64,000 nt of DNA from Albifimbria verrucaria (taxonomy: Eukaryota > Ascomycota > Sordariomycetes > Hypocreales > Stachybotryaceae). Each line of letters starts with the position of its first letter. Within the stretch, counting starts at the first letter, position 1. The notes beneath the pieces are model-generated. The model was not told the origin of the DNA. It did no database searches and saw only the letters and a program-made list of their open reading frames with translations. The translations under genes and the position numbers were made by a program. Location: positions 2,542,001 to 2,606,000 of the forward strand of contig JAHREC010000049.1 of assembly GCA_020081605.1 (NCBI GenBank), read 5' to 3'. Below, piece after piece: positions 12,576-23,885 of this stretch.

Positions 12576-13120
12576 ATGGAGTACGACTACGCCGACATCC
12601 CAACACCTCCGGCCTGCTACGCTGACTTCTGCCTCATTCCCGTAAGCCACGGGCCTCCTCTCCGCAGCTTCTAATGAAGTGAAGTCCTCAATGCTGACCC
12701 GAACTAGGTTGGCACCGGTAGCGTTTCCGTGGCCGCCGAGGTCGCTGCGGTGCAGCGCGTGCTCCAGGCCAGCGGGCTCAAGTACACGATGCACTCAGCC
12801 GGGACCACTGTTGGTGCGTGATCCCATCCAGAACTCTTCATTTATGCAGTGCGTGTAACTAACATGTTCTCTCCCCTTCGCGCTACAGAGGGTCGATGGG
12901 ACGATGTCATGACTGTTATCGGAAAGGCGCACGCTGTTGTCCACCAACGCGGTGTCGTGCGGGTTCAGTCTTCCATGCGAGTTGGCACTCGGTAAGCATG
13001 ACATGCAATTTTGTTTCGAGCAACGTTTGGCTCATCCTGGATTACAGCACGGACAAGAAGCAGACTGCGGAGGACAAGGTCAAGAGGGTGACGGACCTGC
13101 TCGCCGAAGACGCAGCATGA
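12576..13120 (+). CDS. ECM15: MTH1187/YkoF-family protein (ECM15-like, thiamine-binding fold)
   Basis: Four small exons: 12576-12641, 12708-12813, 12889-12991 and 13048-13120. They join without any break to a 115-residue protein starting MEYDYADIPTPPACYADF. The family fold is a ferredoxin-like homotetramer. The core is seen in the strand GTGSVSVAAEVAAVQRVLQ, the segment GLKYTMHSAGTTVEG, the helix WDDVMTVIGKAHAVV and the strand VVRVQSSMRVGTRTDKK. The yeast relative is Ecm15. Bacterial relatives bind thiamine or its pyrimidine precursor; whether this one does is inference. Its end is 252 bp from the end of the convergent CCDC47-type gene. All introns have GT-AG borders and the last two have clear CTAAC-like or GTTTGGCTC-type 3' regions. 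Confidence 0.85.
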
Positions 13121-13372
13121 TTGGTGGACAAGCGCAGACGATGCTCTATTACAACATTGTTTTACTCCCAGGCAATCGAAATCATTCATGTCATCTTGTA
13201 CAACCGCATTACAGTTGGGTCTATTATGCTACCTGCACAAAGATCAACACGTCTCTGCACATGTTGGTAGCCTGATGGCTCCCATCTTCAAAGTACAGAC
13301 TACTCATACAGCGCCAAGCCTACATATAGACCTCCCATGTCCTCTCCTCCCATTTTCCTTCTCCACGACCGA

Positions 13373-14822
13373 TCAGGCACGTGTGGTCATCTTCTTCTGA
13401 GACTTGCGCAGCTCCTTCTCCCTCTCCTTTTCGAGGTACTTCTTCTGAGCCTTAGCGTCCAGACCCTTAAGCTCGGCGTCACGCTTGGCCTTTCGGGCCT
13501 TCTCCCTCTCCGCGGCACGCTCCTCGTTCTTCTCATCCTCGGCGGCCTTCCTAAGCTGGGCGGAGAGCTGTTCACGAGTTTTCTGGAGCTTCTTCGTCAC
13601 CTCAGGGCGGAAGTGGGCCGACTGGGCCAGCTTATCGGGAATCGTAAGGAAGTAAGAGAAGACAGGCAGGAGGCTTTCGTAGTTGTTGTCCGAGGGAAGC
13701 TGGTACTTGAGGAACAGGCGCTTGCGGGAGTTGGTCTCCTCGATCGTCTTGGGCTTGTCGATGGGCTGGTCGGTAACAATGAGGTAATCAAAAGCGTCGC
13801 CAGCCGCAACAACGGCGTCGATCAGCTCGCTGGTCAGCAGAAGATCAGTGATCTCGGCGTTCTCGCTCATGATGGTCAACCAGTCAGGCAGCTTGGAGTG
13901 GTCCTTGGTGGTGGTGATGGATACATCGTAGCGGTCATCGCGAAGCTTCTGCATGCGATCCTTGTTGACCAGGGCCCAGACAAAGTTATCGTAGGTGCTC
14001 TTGCCTTCCTTGGGGCGCGCGTCAGAAGAGATGGGAGCAGGGGCACCAGCAGCGTCTCCTTTCCGTCAAATGGGTAGATGGCAGCTTCCATGGTATCAAT
14101 GGGGGCAGGGTAGGAATCCATGAAGAAGCCGAAAGCGCTCTCGATCAGGTTCAGAATAGGGTTGAAGCGCTTGGTCAAGGTGAGCTTGACATCGGTGAAG
14201 GCAACATTCTGTCTGCCGGTGGCATAGGTCGAGTATTCGAAGAGCGAGTTCTCCTTGATAATCCTATCCGCGTCGACCTCGGTGTTGACGGTAGGGGCGC
14301 CTCCAAAGCCCACGAGCGCAAACTCGTTGGTCAGCGCGGAGGCATGGGCGCGCGCCCACTTCTTGGCCTTGACGCGGTTGCGACGAGCTCCGACGATATG
14401 GAACAAGAAGATGATAGCAGCAATGGCAAGAACGGCACCCTCAGCCTTGAACTCGGAAAGCGAGTGGCGTTCGTGCACCCTCCACCATGCCGTGTAAGGT
14501 CGGCTGGTGGCCGCGGGAGCTGCGCCACCAAGGGTCGTAGTATCAGGAGCGGGCACGACCTCAGGCTCGGGCACCGGCTCAGGAGCGCTAGCGAAGTCGG
14601 CGAAGTCTATAGCAAGCGTTGAGCCATTGGTCAGCAACAATTGAATTGTTCGAGGAGGCATGCATCCGAGCGATCAAAGGGGGATGGAAGCGGGTTGCGG
14701 CAGGGTACGAGACAAGGGGAAGCAGAGAGCGGAAGACGGCAACAACATACCAGAGTCTGACTTCTCCACGACAGGCTGGTTGGGCTTGGAACCCCAAACA
14801 GGTTCTTCAGAAGGTCGGCCAT
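13373..14822 (-). CDS. CCDC47-type (DUF1682) ER membrane protein (frame broken in this assembly)
   Basis: CCDC47 belongs to the PAT complex that shields membrane segments during multipass protein insertion at the ER translocon. Exon 1 is 14751-14822 (begins MADLLKNLFG), the intron is 14607-14750, and exon 2 runs 13373-14606. An acidic Pro-rich stretch (EPVPEPEVVP) is followed by one membrane segment (AVLAIAAIIFLFHIVGA). The DUF1682 domain with RRNRVKAKKWARAHA comes next, then a highly charged Lys/Arg/Glu coiled C-terminus (KKYLEKEREKELRKSQKK), as in CCDC47. The frame breaks near 14791 in exon 1 (GGGGT run) and near 14058 (GGAGAC); each needs one added base. Corrected length is 435 residues. 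Confidence 0.88.
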
Positions 14823-15588
14823 GGTTGAGGGGTCGGTTGGAGAGGCCAGAGGAGGGGATGAGGAGGATGAGGAGGAGGTTGATGTTAACGTGAACCAGAA
14901 AATTGGGGAGCTTGAGCTGGCAACTTGCAGCTGAGGTAGGGGGTACTTGCGACGTGGGCCTAGAACATTGCTCTCTCAAGTACCCTGGACTACTCCAGTC
15001 TGGGGCATTTGCCCCAGACCCACTTTCGCAACGCCAGCGTTGACAGTCGTCCAACTTGACTAAACGGGGCACCGTCGCTGAAGAAGGCAGTAGATCGTGT
15101 ATGCTCTACTACCTATGTACCTACTACTGTAGGTCTGCGAGCACTTGGAATGCACTGGCCGGTAGCTTAACAATTCCTTGTCGGAGCTTCTTCAACTGAT
15201 CCGAGTAGACTTATGTGCTTGAGAGGCTCACCGCAGCCAGTCTCGTGACTTTAATTTACTCATTGGCAAGGACTCGGCGATGGAGAGTCATGTAAGCAGG
15301 GCAACGAAGTCTTCGGAACGGAAGAAAAGATAGTGGTGCTCATATCTTGGGTCTCCAAGCTCAGCAAATGGTTTCCTTTTGACTTTTCATGGGTTGCATT
15401 CTCATAAACTTGCATAACTAACATGTGTAACCGTGACATTGTGACATCAACCCCTAAGTGGATGCGTTGCCCCGCCAACGATAGTCACCAATGCCTTCAA
15501 CCCAAAGCAAGATCTCATGTCAGAAATCTGGTCAAGTAGTTAGCTACCAGACGAGTGCTTAATCGTATGTATTCTTCAAAAACTAATC
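14823..15588. other. Shared promoter region of the CCDC47-type gene and haspin
   Basis: Divergent genes flank this stretch. No gene, repeat or clear element is seen beyond AT-richer sequence around 15080-15560. Confidence 0.45.
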
Positions 15589-17403
15589 ATGTCACGCGCT
15601 CCGGCCGTCCGTAAATATGGAAAGCAATCAAAGCGGTCCAAGGCCGAGCGCTTGTTCGCGGAACTCCTCAAAGTCCCGTTCGCAAGCCTCTCGACGTCGA
15701 ACCTTTAGACGACTTGACCAAGCACCTGTCTACGATCAAAATTGAGGAGAAATCCACTCCTCCGCGGCGAATCTCACCTCGGAAGGTTCAAGCACCTGTC
15801 ATCGAAGATGACTGCGTGCCAGAGCAAGAGGTGACAGCCCAGGACGGAGATGAGGCAGACTCCTTGGAGAAGGCTGCAAGTCCAGACACGGGCATTGAAG
15901 ATTCGGAGAAAAATGTTGTTGAGGAAGATGGCTGCAAAGCTGAAGAAGAAAAAGAAACAAGCGTTGAAGAATTACAATGGCCCGATGATGACACATTGCG
16001 GGTCTTGACCTGGGATGAGGTGTCACCACCAGACGCCGGCATAGAGAAGATTGCAGAGGCATCCTACGCAGAGGTATACCGCGTCACGAATGAACGAGGC
16101 ACCAGTATCATCAAAGTTATAAGACTGCCATCTCCCATAAAAGCTCAAACCAAGGCGCAGGTGCGGTCTGGCCTTGTGGATGAGGAGCCCCATTCCCAGA
16201 GGATGTCAAGGGCGAGCTGCAGATATCCGAATGGCTCGCCGACATTCCCGGCTTCGTTGTCTACAAAGAACGGTACATCGTGCAGGGCAAGACGACCCGG
16301 CAACTGCTCGAAACACACCAGTTATTCCAAAAGAAGATGAAGAAGCAGGACCCAGACAGAGCACAGTTTTATCCATCACCAAGCAGATACCTGGATGATA
16401 CGAAATTCCTCGTGGTTGAGCTTGGCGATGCAGGAAAGGCCCTGGAAGATTGGGAGTTGACCAGCACGAGCCAGATTTGGGACATCTTCTTCCTCGAGGC
16501 TATAGCGCTGGCCCGGGCAGAGGATCTTGTCTTGTTTGAGGTGAGATGAAGTTGGGATAAACCATGGCACTACGTTTGGCTAACAGGTACAGCACCGCGA
16601 TCTGCACGAAGGCAACATTTGCATTCGACGTGTCCGAGAACCTCTCGCAAAAAAGCTGATGCCGACGGTTTCTTTGGCTTTTCTGGGCTAGACATTACGA
16701 TTTTGGACTATGGTCTGTCTCGGGCCGAGGATCTCTCAACGGATGATGGACAAGTTGTGGCCTTTGACCTAGAGAAAGACCTCAGTCTGTTTACGAGCAC
16801 ACATGCACCTCAATGCAAAGTCTACCGTCAGATGCGTTCGTTCTTGTTACGGGGCGACCGGAAGTGTCTTCCACCCGACGCTCATGACACACCATATGCC
16901 AAGGGCGTGGAGGGCCCGCTGAGCTGGGATGCGTATGCGCCATACACTAACGTGTTATGGCTCGCATACCTGTATGAGTACCTATTGGAGCACTTTTCAG
17001 GCGAGAAGAAGGAACTTACTGCATTCAAGAAGGAGACGCGGGAGCTGTGGAAATACCTGAACCCCGGCGCCAAGGACAACATCCCATGTTTTGGAGGGCA
17101 GCTGATGTCGTGTGCTTTGCGGTCGAGGCTGGCTGGATCGGCCAGGATCAATTGATTGGGCTTAATGGATCTATACTCGACCGGGAGGACAGCATCATTC
17201 TTTCACGAGACGAGGGTCTGGGAAACTGCATTGCGCAGATCCCCAGAAGGAACGAAGCTAGAATACTCGGATATTGCGATGCTTGGGGGCCATGTGTATG
17301 CATAGTGGGACGGAGTTCTGAGCCTGATTTGGATAAGGTCGGGGGAAGATTGATACCATGGCGTTTTTATAGAAGGATGGGTATTTCACTAGCGATACTG
17401 TAA
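15589..17403 (+). CDS. Haspin-like Ser/Thr protein kinase (frame broken in this assembly)
   Basis: Haspin phosphorylates histone H3 Thr3 and helps position the chromosomal passenger complex in mitosis. Exon 1 is 15589-16540, the intron is 16541-16586 (46 nt), and exon 2 starts at 16587. The N-terminus is basic (MSRAPAVRKYGKQSKRSKAE) and disordered. The kinase fold shows IAEASYAEVYRV (nucleotide loop), SIIKVIRL (catalytic Lys), HRDLHEGNICI (catalytic loop) and ITILDYGLSRAED, where DYG takes the place of DFG as is usual in haspins. Frame breaks, each one missing base, lie near 15665, 16185 (CCCC run), 16650 (AAAAAA run) and 17097 (GGAGGG). Restored and read to 17403 it is 590 residues. The last 60 residues after AGWIGQDQLIGL are not recognisable haspin, so the true stop may be nearer 17200. 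Confidence 0.85.
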
Positions 17404-18064
17404 CAACAATTAGACAATCAATTTGGATAGAACACGAGAGAGAGCTGCTGGCACCTCTGTTGTCTTATGGATTAATCATTGGATGGTAGATAAATGGAGG
17501 TTGAGCAGATGAGGGTGATTGACTGCAATGCTGACTAACAACAATACAGGGTAGGCCCAAACCCAATCACGGATGGCTGGATGGCTGGCCCTCGGTCATT
17601 GGATCCCTGTTTAGGTAGCCCGAAGTTGGCCTTGTCCCCATCCTAGCGCATGAACCGATTCGTTGCCCCAGATGACCAGCTCCATCTAATCATCCTAGTC
17701 AGCAAGACAGTGCCGAGGCCCAGCTTCCTCCAGAGGCCGAATACGCAAAAATGTGTACCCACCGCAACTTGCTGTGTTAGCACGTTGGACCGTCCTCCCG
17801 AAGCACATGTCGTCCTGGCCCTTCACTTAGACCGCAGCGCCCGCCGAGACACGACAGTCTCACGCCAAACTCCGCCCCGTCTCGACCTGGGACGCTGCTC
17901 CTCGTTGCAACAACATCACCAGCTCTTTGGCAGCAGCTCGGTAGCTTCCCATCTCGACTGCACCTTGCCCGGCCCTCTCACCGCTCGGCATCGTCTACCA
18001 TCGCCCGCCCACGGCCGACTCTCTCGACACCCGCTCATGCATTTACCGTAGTACGACCGTCGCC
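17404..18064. other. Intergenic and leader region before the Pex26-like gene
   Basis: No gene seen. The 17760-18060 part is C-rich and probably the 5' leader of the gene starting at 18065. Confidence 0.4.
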
Positions 18065-19481
18065 ATGTCAGTCAACGGCTACTCTGCTGTGCTAAGGCCA
18101 ACAGCGACAATGACCGCCTCTGGGACTCCCGCTCAGGACGTGCTGTCCTCCTCAATGTCCTCCTTCTCCTCCCCTGCCGGGCCGCGGCAGTCGTCCCACA
18201 TATCCAAGACATACCGTCAAGCTTCCACGCTCTTCTTGACGCGTCGTCTGCCCGAGGCTCTGACTACGCTGGTGCCCCTCATCACGCCTCCCGCATCCGC
18301 CGACGACGGTGAGCCAGCACCTGTCACCAAGTCCTCGCGGACTACCAGAGTCAAGGTCTGGAGCCTGTACTTGACCATACTTAATGCCATTGTTGAATTG
18401 GAGCCTGAAGAGGGTAAGAATGCATTTGGCACGCAGGAATGGAGGGCACTGTGCAGCAAGGTGCGGGATGGAGAGGTCTGGGAGGATGTGGTCAGGAATG
18501 GATATCACGGAGTCGAAGGGATGTGGACCCGGACGTTGTTATCAACCTGTAAGATGAAACCCCTTCATCGCGTTTCGTTCAATTGCTAACCAAGACAGCG
18601 CGACACTGTTGTTGGCACATGCTCCGGATCAGGGCGTCAACCAGAAAAGACTCGAGGCTTACCTTGCAGCCTCCACAACACCAAATCTGGACTTGACAAG
18701 CAGGCTTGCTGAGGCTACCTCGCCAAGATCGCGCATGTCCTCCCGCCACCGGTCACCTGCCAAAGGAACAAGCGGCGCGAACACGCCCAGGGACCTCAAC
18801 GCCAGGGTTAAGATTTTGGAGCTGTACACGCTACACGTCCTTCTTCGTAACAATGAATGGGACTATGCGCGCGAGTTCATCTGCGCTAGCTCTGTGTTAG
18901 ACGAGGAGCGGCGCGAGGCTTTCCTACAAGCCCTTGAGAGCCTGCACGAGGACCAACAGGAGCAGGAACGACAGCAGGAAGAAGAGCGCCAGCAACAAGA
19001 GGAGAAGCTGCGCAAAGATGTAGAAGATGCTAGGAGGCTACGTGCTGAAAATGAGGAGAGAGAACGAAAACGCGTCGAGGAAGAGCGAGCACGCCGCGAA
19101 GGGAGTGAGGTTGACTATGGCATCGAAGAGACGCCTAGCGTCGCTGGGTCTAATCAAGGTCGGCACAAGCGTACTTCGTCAAGTGCAGTACAACCGCCAC
19201 GATCTTCGGTCTCACGACCAAAGGGAAAAACAGCTGGGCCCTTGACTCTCACAGCTCGGGCAAGCCTCGTTATAACGCGTCTGCGTGCTCTCATCAACCA
19301 GCTCGGCACATCTCTCAACGGCAACCCCATGCTCCTCATGAGGTTCCTTGCGTTTGTTGCCGGCATGCTTCTGATGTTGGGACACAAGGGCATCAGGGAA
19401 CGGGTCCAGCGTGTTCTCGGTGTCACGTGGGCCAAGGTCAAGGCAACGGCAGGGATGGGAACGAAGGTCAGCTATATTTAA
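18065..19481 (+). CDS. Tail-anchored protein, Pex26-like (frame broken in this assembly)
   Basis: Exon 1 is 18065-18548, the intron is 18549-18598 (TTGCTAAC branch), and exon 2 is 18599-19481. The N-terminus is Ser/Thr-rich. Then comes KTYRQASTLFLTRRLPEAL, a TPR-like helix pair reminiscent of fungal Pex26, which tethers the Pex1-Pex6 ATPase to peroxisomes. A long Glu/Gln/Arg coiled coil (residues about 260-340) follows. Near the C-terminus is a single hydrophobic segment (LLMRFLAFVAGMLLML) with basic residues after it, which is a tail-anchor layout. One base is missing near 18517, between GYHGVEG and VDPDVVINL. Corrected length is 455 residues. Assignment to Pex26 rests on resemblance of the N-terminal helix and on topology; another tail-anchored protein cannot be excluded. 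It is convergent with PHF5A. Confidence 0.6.
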
Positions 19482-19825
19482 GACTTGCTGACACTCATGA
19501 CGCGACACGTTTGTATTATACTGGGCGATATTGCATGGGAGCTGGAGTTTTGGCTTCAAGTATATCACGTTAAGGGAGTTTTATGCGATTCGCTTGTTTA
19601 TTGAATAGCAAATAGCTGTAATGACACCTGCGAATCCGCAGACTGTAATCATTCTTTGAATTTAAAAGACTGGCCCAAATCCATATGCCAGAAATATCCC
19701 TAGACTCAGCGATGGCTACTTATGTGAAGAACAGAGACGCCGTAACGCCACCTATGCATGCAAAACCGAACACCGCCCTCAACATGTGATAACCGCGGCA
19801 TGGCCCAACCCAGGCCACTGTATGG
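19482..19825. other. Convergent 3' spacer between the Pex26-like gene and PHF5A
   Basis: 344 bp holding the two 3' ends. AT-rich at 19560-19670. No gene or repeat seen. Confidence 0.5.
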
Positions 19826-20277
19826 CTAGTAATTCGCTTGCCGATTTGTTTTCTTTTGGTAGAATAACTGCGAGCAAAAGCGTGTTAGCACGTGGGAGAA
19901 GATGGAAAGGGCAAGATGAACGTACGTCTGTCCTGGAACTACCTAGGTTTATAATCTTGGGACATCCGTCGCGGTCCTTTTCCAAGCGAGTGCACTCGAA
20001 GCAGTAGAAAGCGTCGGAGATGCCTTCACCTCCGCAGACGACGCACTTGTTCTGGTAGTTGCCGAAGCTGCACTCGTCGCAGATACGGACGAGGGTGGTG
20101 GGGCGCACGTAGGAATCGCAGACGGGGCATTTGCCATCGCACTTGTCGCAGAGACGTCCGATGGCGATGCCGGACTGCTTGCGGCACATGACGAGATCGC
20201 TGGCGGAGTATGTTAGTAAATCGTGTATCGAGCTGTGGAACAGAGTTGGGAGTTACTCACGGGTGATGGCGCGACAT
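19826..20277 (-). CDS. RDS3: PHF5A/Rds3, SF3b zinc-knuckle splicing factor
   Basis: PHF5A/Rds3 is a subunit of SF3b in the U2 snRNP and helps recognise the branch point. Exons are 20261-20277, 19926-20199 and 19826-19867, joining without any break to 110 residues, the canonical family length. The protein begins [16 protein letters not shown] and has the paired CxxC motifs CDKC, CPVC, CDEC, CVVC and CFEC of the three-zinc knot, then [14 protein letters not shown]. The first exon is only 17 nt and the last encodes only the C-terminal 13 residues, so a caller relying on long frames would mis-end this gene. It is divergent from the pinin-domain gene. Confidence 0.96.
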
Positions 20278-20660
20278 TCTGGGTGAGGTTCTGGTGGCGG
20301 CGAGACGAATGCGACGATGTTGCGGGAGTGAGAATGACGGCTGGCAGTATATTATTTATCCAGCAGAATAATTGCCAGCGATTTCTCAGCCTTGCACAAG
20401 AGCTTCGATGGGTTTCGGGGCACAGGCCAATCAAATACCAGAAACGGCCAAAGTGGACACCCTCCATGGTGGGGCAGCTCTTCGACTTCCTGGACCCTCT
20501 GGGGATGGAGAAGCTACTTGCTCTGCAGCCTCGTGAGATATGCCTATCAGCAGCTCCCGGGCCGGTCGACGACAACAGGGGCTTTGGTCCGGCGCTATTC
20601 TCTACTTTGGTTCGTCTGGGTAGATAATGCGACAGAGTCTGTTCTTACTACATCGCTACG
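20278..20660. promoter_or_regulatory. Divergent promoter of PHF5A and the pinin-domain gene
   Basis: 383 bp separate two divergent start codons, so transcription of both must start here. No TATA-like or named operator motif stands out. The role is inferred from gene arrangement alone. Confidence 0.55.
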
Positions 20661-21733
20661 ATGGCGACCACCGACGAGTAAGAAGCCCGTGAAGCTGTCG
20701 CTCGTTGATGCACTACTAACACTCGCGCAGCGCTTCCCACGCCGACCATGAAGTCGAAGTCACGGACCCGACAAGAATCGATGCTTCCATTGAAGAGGCT
20801 CCGAAAAGAAAGGCTTCATTCGATGCCGAGGACAGCGCTGCTAAACGCGCAAGACGCGACGATGAAGATATCGATGGTGCTGCCGAAGCTGCCAACAACC
20901 ATCAGGCCAAGTCCGACGCTTCCGGCAACGCCGACGAGAGGCGCAAATCGGCAGTGCAGGAGGAGAAGAAGCGCAGCAAGCGCCTGTTCGGGGCTTGCTG
21001 AGCACGCTGAGCCAGACCACAGCTAACCCGCACCAGAAGCGACGCCAAGAGATTGAGCGACGGCAGCAGGAAAGACTGCAGCAGCAGAAGGCAGAAGATG
21101 AGCAGCAGCGGGCCGATAAATTTGCACGACTGCGCGGTGTTCGCATGACGCAGCAAATTATATGGGATGAGGAAGTAGTAAGTACAGGCGGGATAGGTAA
21201 AGTAGCTGGCAGAGGCTAACCACTGGCTTGTTTAGATGCGCAATAGGCATTCGAAGATGCTGGAACAAGCGCGATACCTCCAGACGAAGACGAAGCCCCA
21301 AATTGTACGCCATTTCGTTATTGCCCTTCGGTGGGATTTCCCACGCATTTTTGCTAACCTCCTGCTCTAGTACTACATGCCGTGGAAGCTGAGTGATGAG
21401 CAAAGAGACATCATCGAGGACCAGATACGGGACGCCAAAAGGATCGTTGAGAAGGAGTTGGCAGACTTTGAGGATCTAAGGCAACGCCATCATGAACGAT
21501 ATGCCTCCCGGAGACGATCGAGCGCAGTCACGGAGCCTCCCGCGAAATCTGTGACGCCCATGGATACCGCAGAGACCGGAGATCCCAAGGATGCTGCAAA
21601 GACAGAAGTAGACTTGCCAGCTGAGGCGGCGGCCGAGAAAGCTCCCGCGACAAGGAGTGAGGACCATCATCACCACCATGACGAATCTGGTGATGTGATG
21701 GTGGAGGCCGGCGAGGATATGGTGATATACTAA
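20661..21733 (+). CDS. Pinin/SDK/memA domain protein (frame broken in this assembly)
   Basis: Exons are 20661-20677, 20731-21177, 21236-21304 and 21371-21733. The acidic N-terminus (MATTDDASHADHEVEVTDP) carries a KRARRDDED patch. The pinin domain follows, with KRLFGGLLSTLSQ and a Gln/Arg/Glu coiled region (RRQEIERRQQERLQQQKAED), then TQQIIWDEEVMRNRHSKML and a conserved YYMPWKLSDEQRDIIEDQI. The tail is acidic with a His run (EDHHHHHDESGD). Pinin in animals is a nuclear splicing and exon-junction partner; a splicing role here is inferred. One base is missing near 20990 in GGGG, between RLFG and GLLSTL. Corrected length is 298 residues. Confidence 0.85.
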
Positions 21734-23885
21734 CGCGAGCGAGGATTTTGGCTTCTCATTTCACGGGGTACTGTTATCGAGGATTGGTGGCAAAGAACGT
21801 GCTTGACTCTCGAGGAGACTGTCAGTTCGATATTATGCATCATGGATGGACCTACATTAGGCGGAGCATCGGCCGAAGTAGGCTTGGAGCCTTGTTATTC
21901 GCGCTGGGCAGTGTATTTCAAATTTGCAAGCTAATGACAAAGATACCATATGTACGTCTCTGGTCTTATTTACAAAGCCTGTAAACCTGTAGCGTAAAAA
22001 GCGTCGCTTGACTTGGTGATGGGCTTTGTGAGGGTTTGAGGAAGCGGTGTGTGTCGTCAACGTCCAGCTCACGCATCCACCCATGCGTCTAAGTGCATAT
22101 GAGCTAGACATGCAGCTCATGACTCTTAATACAAAGACGATGCTTTTCCACAGTAGATGATGCGCCGTTCTATCAGGGATATGGGGTGCCGGCGTCTGGC
22201 ACCTTGGAACATTAGTCTAGTATCTCCCTATTTGGCCGGACATGGGCTGAGAGACGAATCTCGCCACCGATATTGTAGGCGATTGTCGATTATAATTGCC
22301 TCGAAGGTTTCTAGAATATTGAAATGAGGGCATCAGTTAGCTGCCACTCGTAATACCAGCAGGAAATCAGAGGTGCCTAGGCATCTGCCTGTAGGATATA
22401 AAGCAGATTTATAATTGACCGAGGTGCTGTAGCTAACAACGACAAGTTCATAGCAAGGGCCATTGATATAGATCAACAAATCATAGTCTAAGATATTCTC
22501 AGAAGATCCCTTGGAGTTCACATAGTTCCAATCCTATCACAATTTGTACTTGGGAAGTTTCCTGTTTACGCCTTCAGGTAAATAAGAACGCACTTTGCAC
22601 TATCTTCCGTCTTAAGAGCTCTGCCTTGTAAGACTGCTGGAGCTGAGCCCCGTGTCTACTTTGGAAGTTTCCTTAGGGAACCATTGCGCCCTGTCCGTAA
22701 GGAGCCTGAATATTGTATTGATCCATTGTCCAGGCGAGACGAGTCTATGACATCAAACTCCTTCATGGGAGATCAAATGATCTGACGGCAGTTGGCGGTC
22801 TCAAGACAACAAGCCGGCTGCGACGGCGGTTCCGGCCGAAGAGTCCACAAGTCTGCATATGCAGAGTGACAAGTCCCTGCGCTCATCAAGTCTCCTCAAA
22901 GTTGGTAAACAATGTCAACGAATATATTTAGAATAAAAGTAACAATACGACTATATGCTTGTTCTGATTTTATTAGATTTGTATTCCAATGTTTCAATCC
23001 CAACTCATGACAGCCCACGGTTTTAGGGGTTTTCACCGTCTTCTCTGTTAAATTGGGTCCAGTTATACTTGTGAGCAGATATGCAGTATACCATGAGCTC
23101 TTGAGCCTTTTTCCATTGAAGAAGCAAGATTATAAATTGGCTCATGGGGACCTCGGCTCGATTGGAGATGCACAATCGGGATTTGCCCTATCGATAATCC
23201 ACCCCTAGCTGAGCGTAGTGAGTCGTCAGATGCCGAGCTCCATACGTCATTGCTCTTGGCCCTCTCATGGACATCATGGTGGAGAGAAGAAGCAGGACGG
23301 CATGAAATAGACTGAGCTCTAGGAGCGATATAATTTTGGACCATTAGTGCTCAATACGGCGCAAGAATATCTTCTAGGCGGTTAACCATCTTCTTGCACA
23401 GCGCCTTAATTTTATAAAACGCATGGCTCAACTCTGTGTTGTAGGTAGAACCACAACATCCCCACTGCGGGTCGCGGCCGAGTCTCGATGCCCGCTGTCA
23501 CGGTACTTTCTAGGGGAGCTTACGTACCATTTTTGGAACGCGCTACGTGCAGTGAGTGAGTGAGTGAGTGCATTGAAAGGGGCCAAGACTCAGTCATATT
23601 AGCTGCATGGTCCAAGTCAAGTTAACCTCGCTTGCTCGCCTCTTCCACAACACGAGTGAAGCTAGGCCGTTGTGGAAGCAAACCTCGGCATCGAGCCCGC
23701 AAGCTTCCCCACTTGAGCTTCCTGAAGTATCTTTAGACCCCACCACCGGACCATGCGGTCTGCGGTCTGCCATGCCTTAAAGCCGCCTCGCCCTGGACCC
23801 TTGGACGTTGAACCTGGTCCCTTCTTCAATTCCTCCTCGGTGCAGTAGAAAACACACCGGGTTTTTGTCCCGTCTTTTGCCCATC
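21734..23885. other. Gene-free stretch before the epoxide hydrolase
   Basis: About 2.1 kb with no supported gene. 22260-23060 is AT-rich and has only short broken frames. A TGAG tetranucleotide repeat lies at 23551-23571. The last 200 bp is the CT-rich leader of the downstream gene. Confidence 0.4.
23551..23571. repeat. (GTGA)n microsatellite
   Basis: Five tandem GTGA units seen directly. Confidence 0.8.

Noticed and set aside
22260..23060. AT-rich stretch considered as a mutated transposon remnant
   Set aside because: No terminal repeats, reverse transcriptase or transposase motifs were seen; AT-richness alone is not enough.
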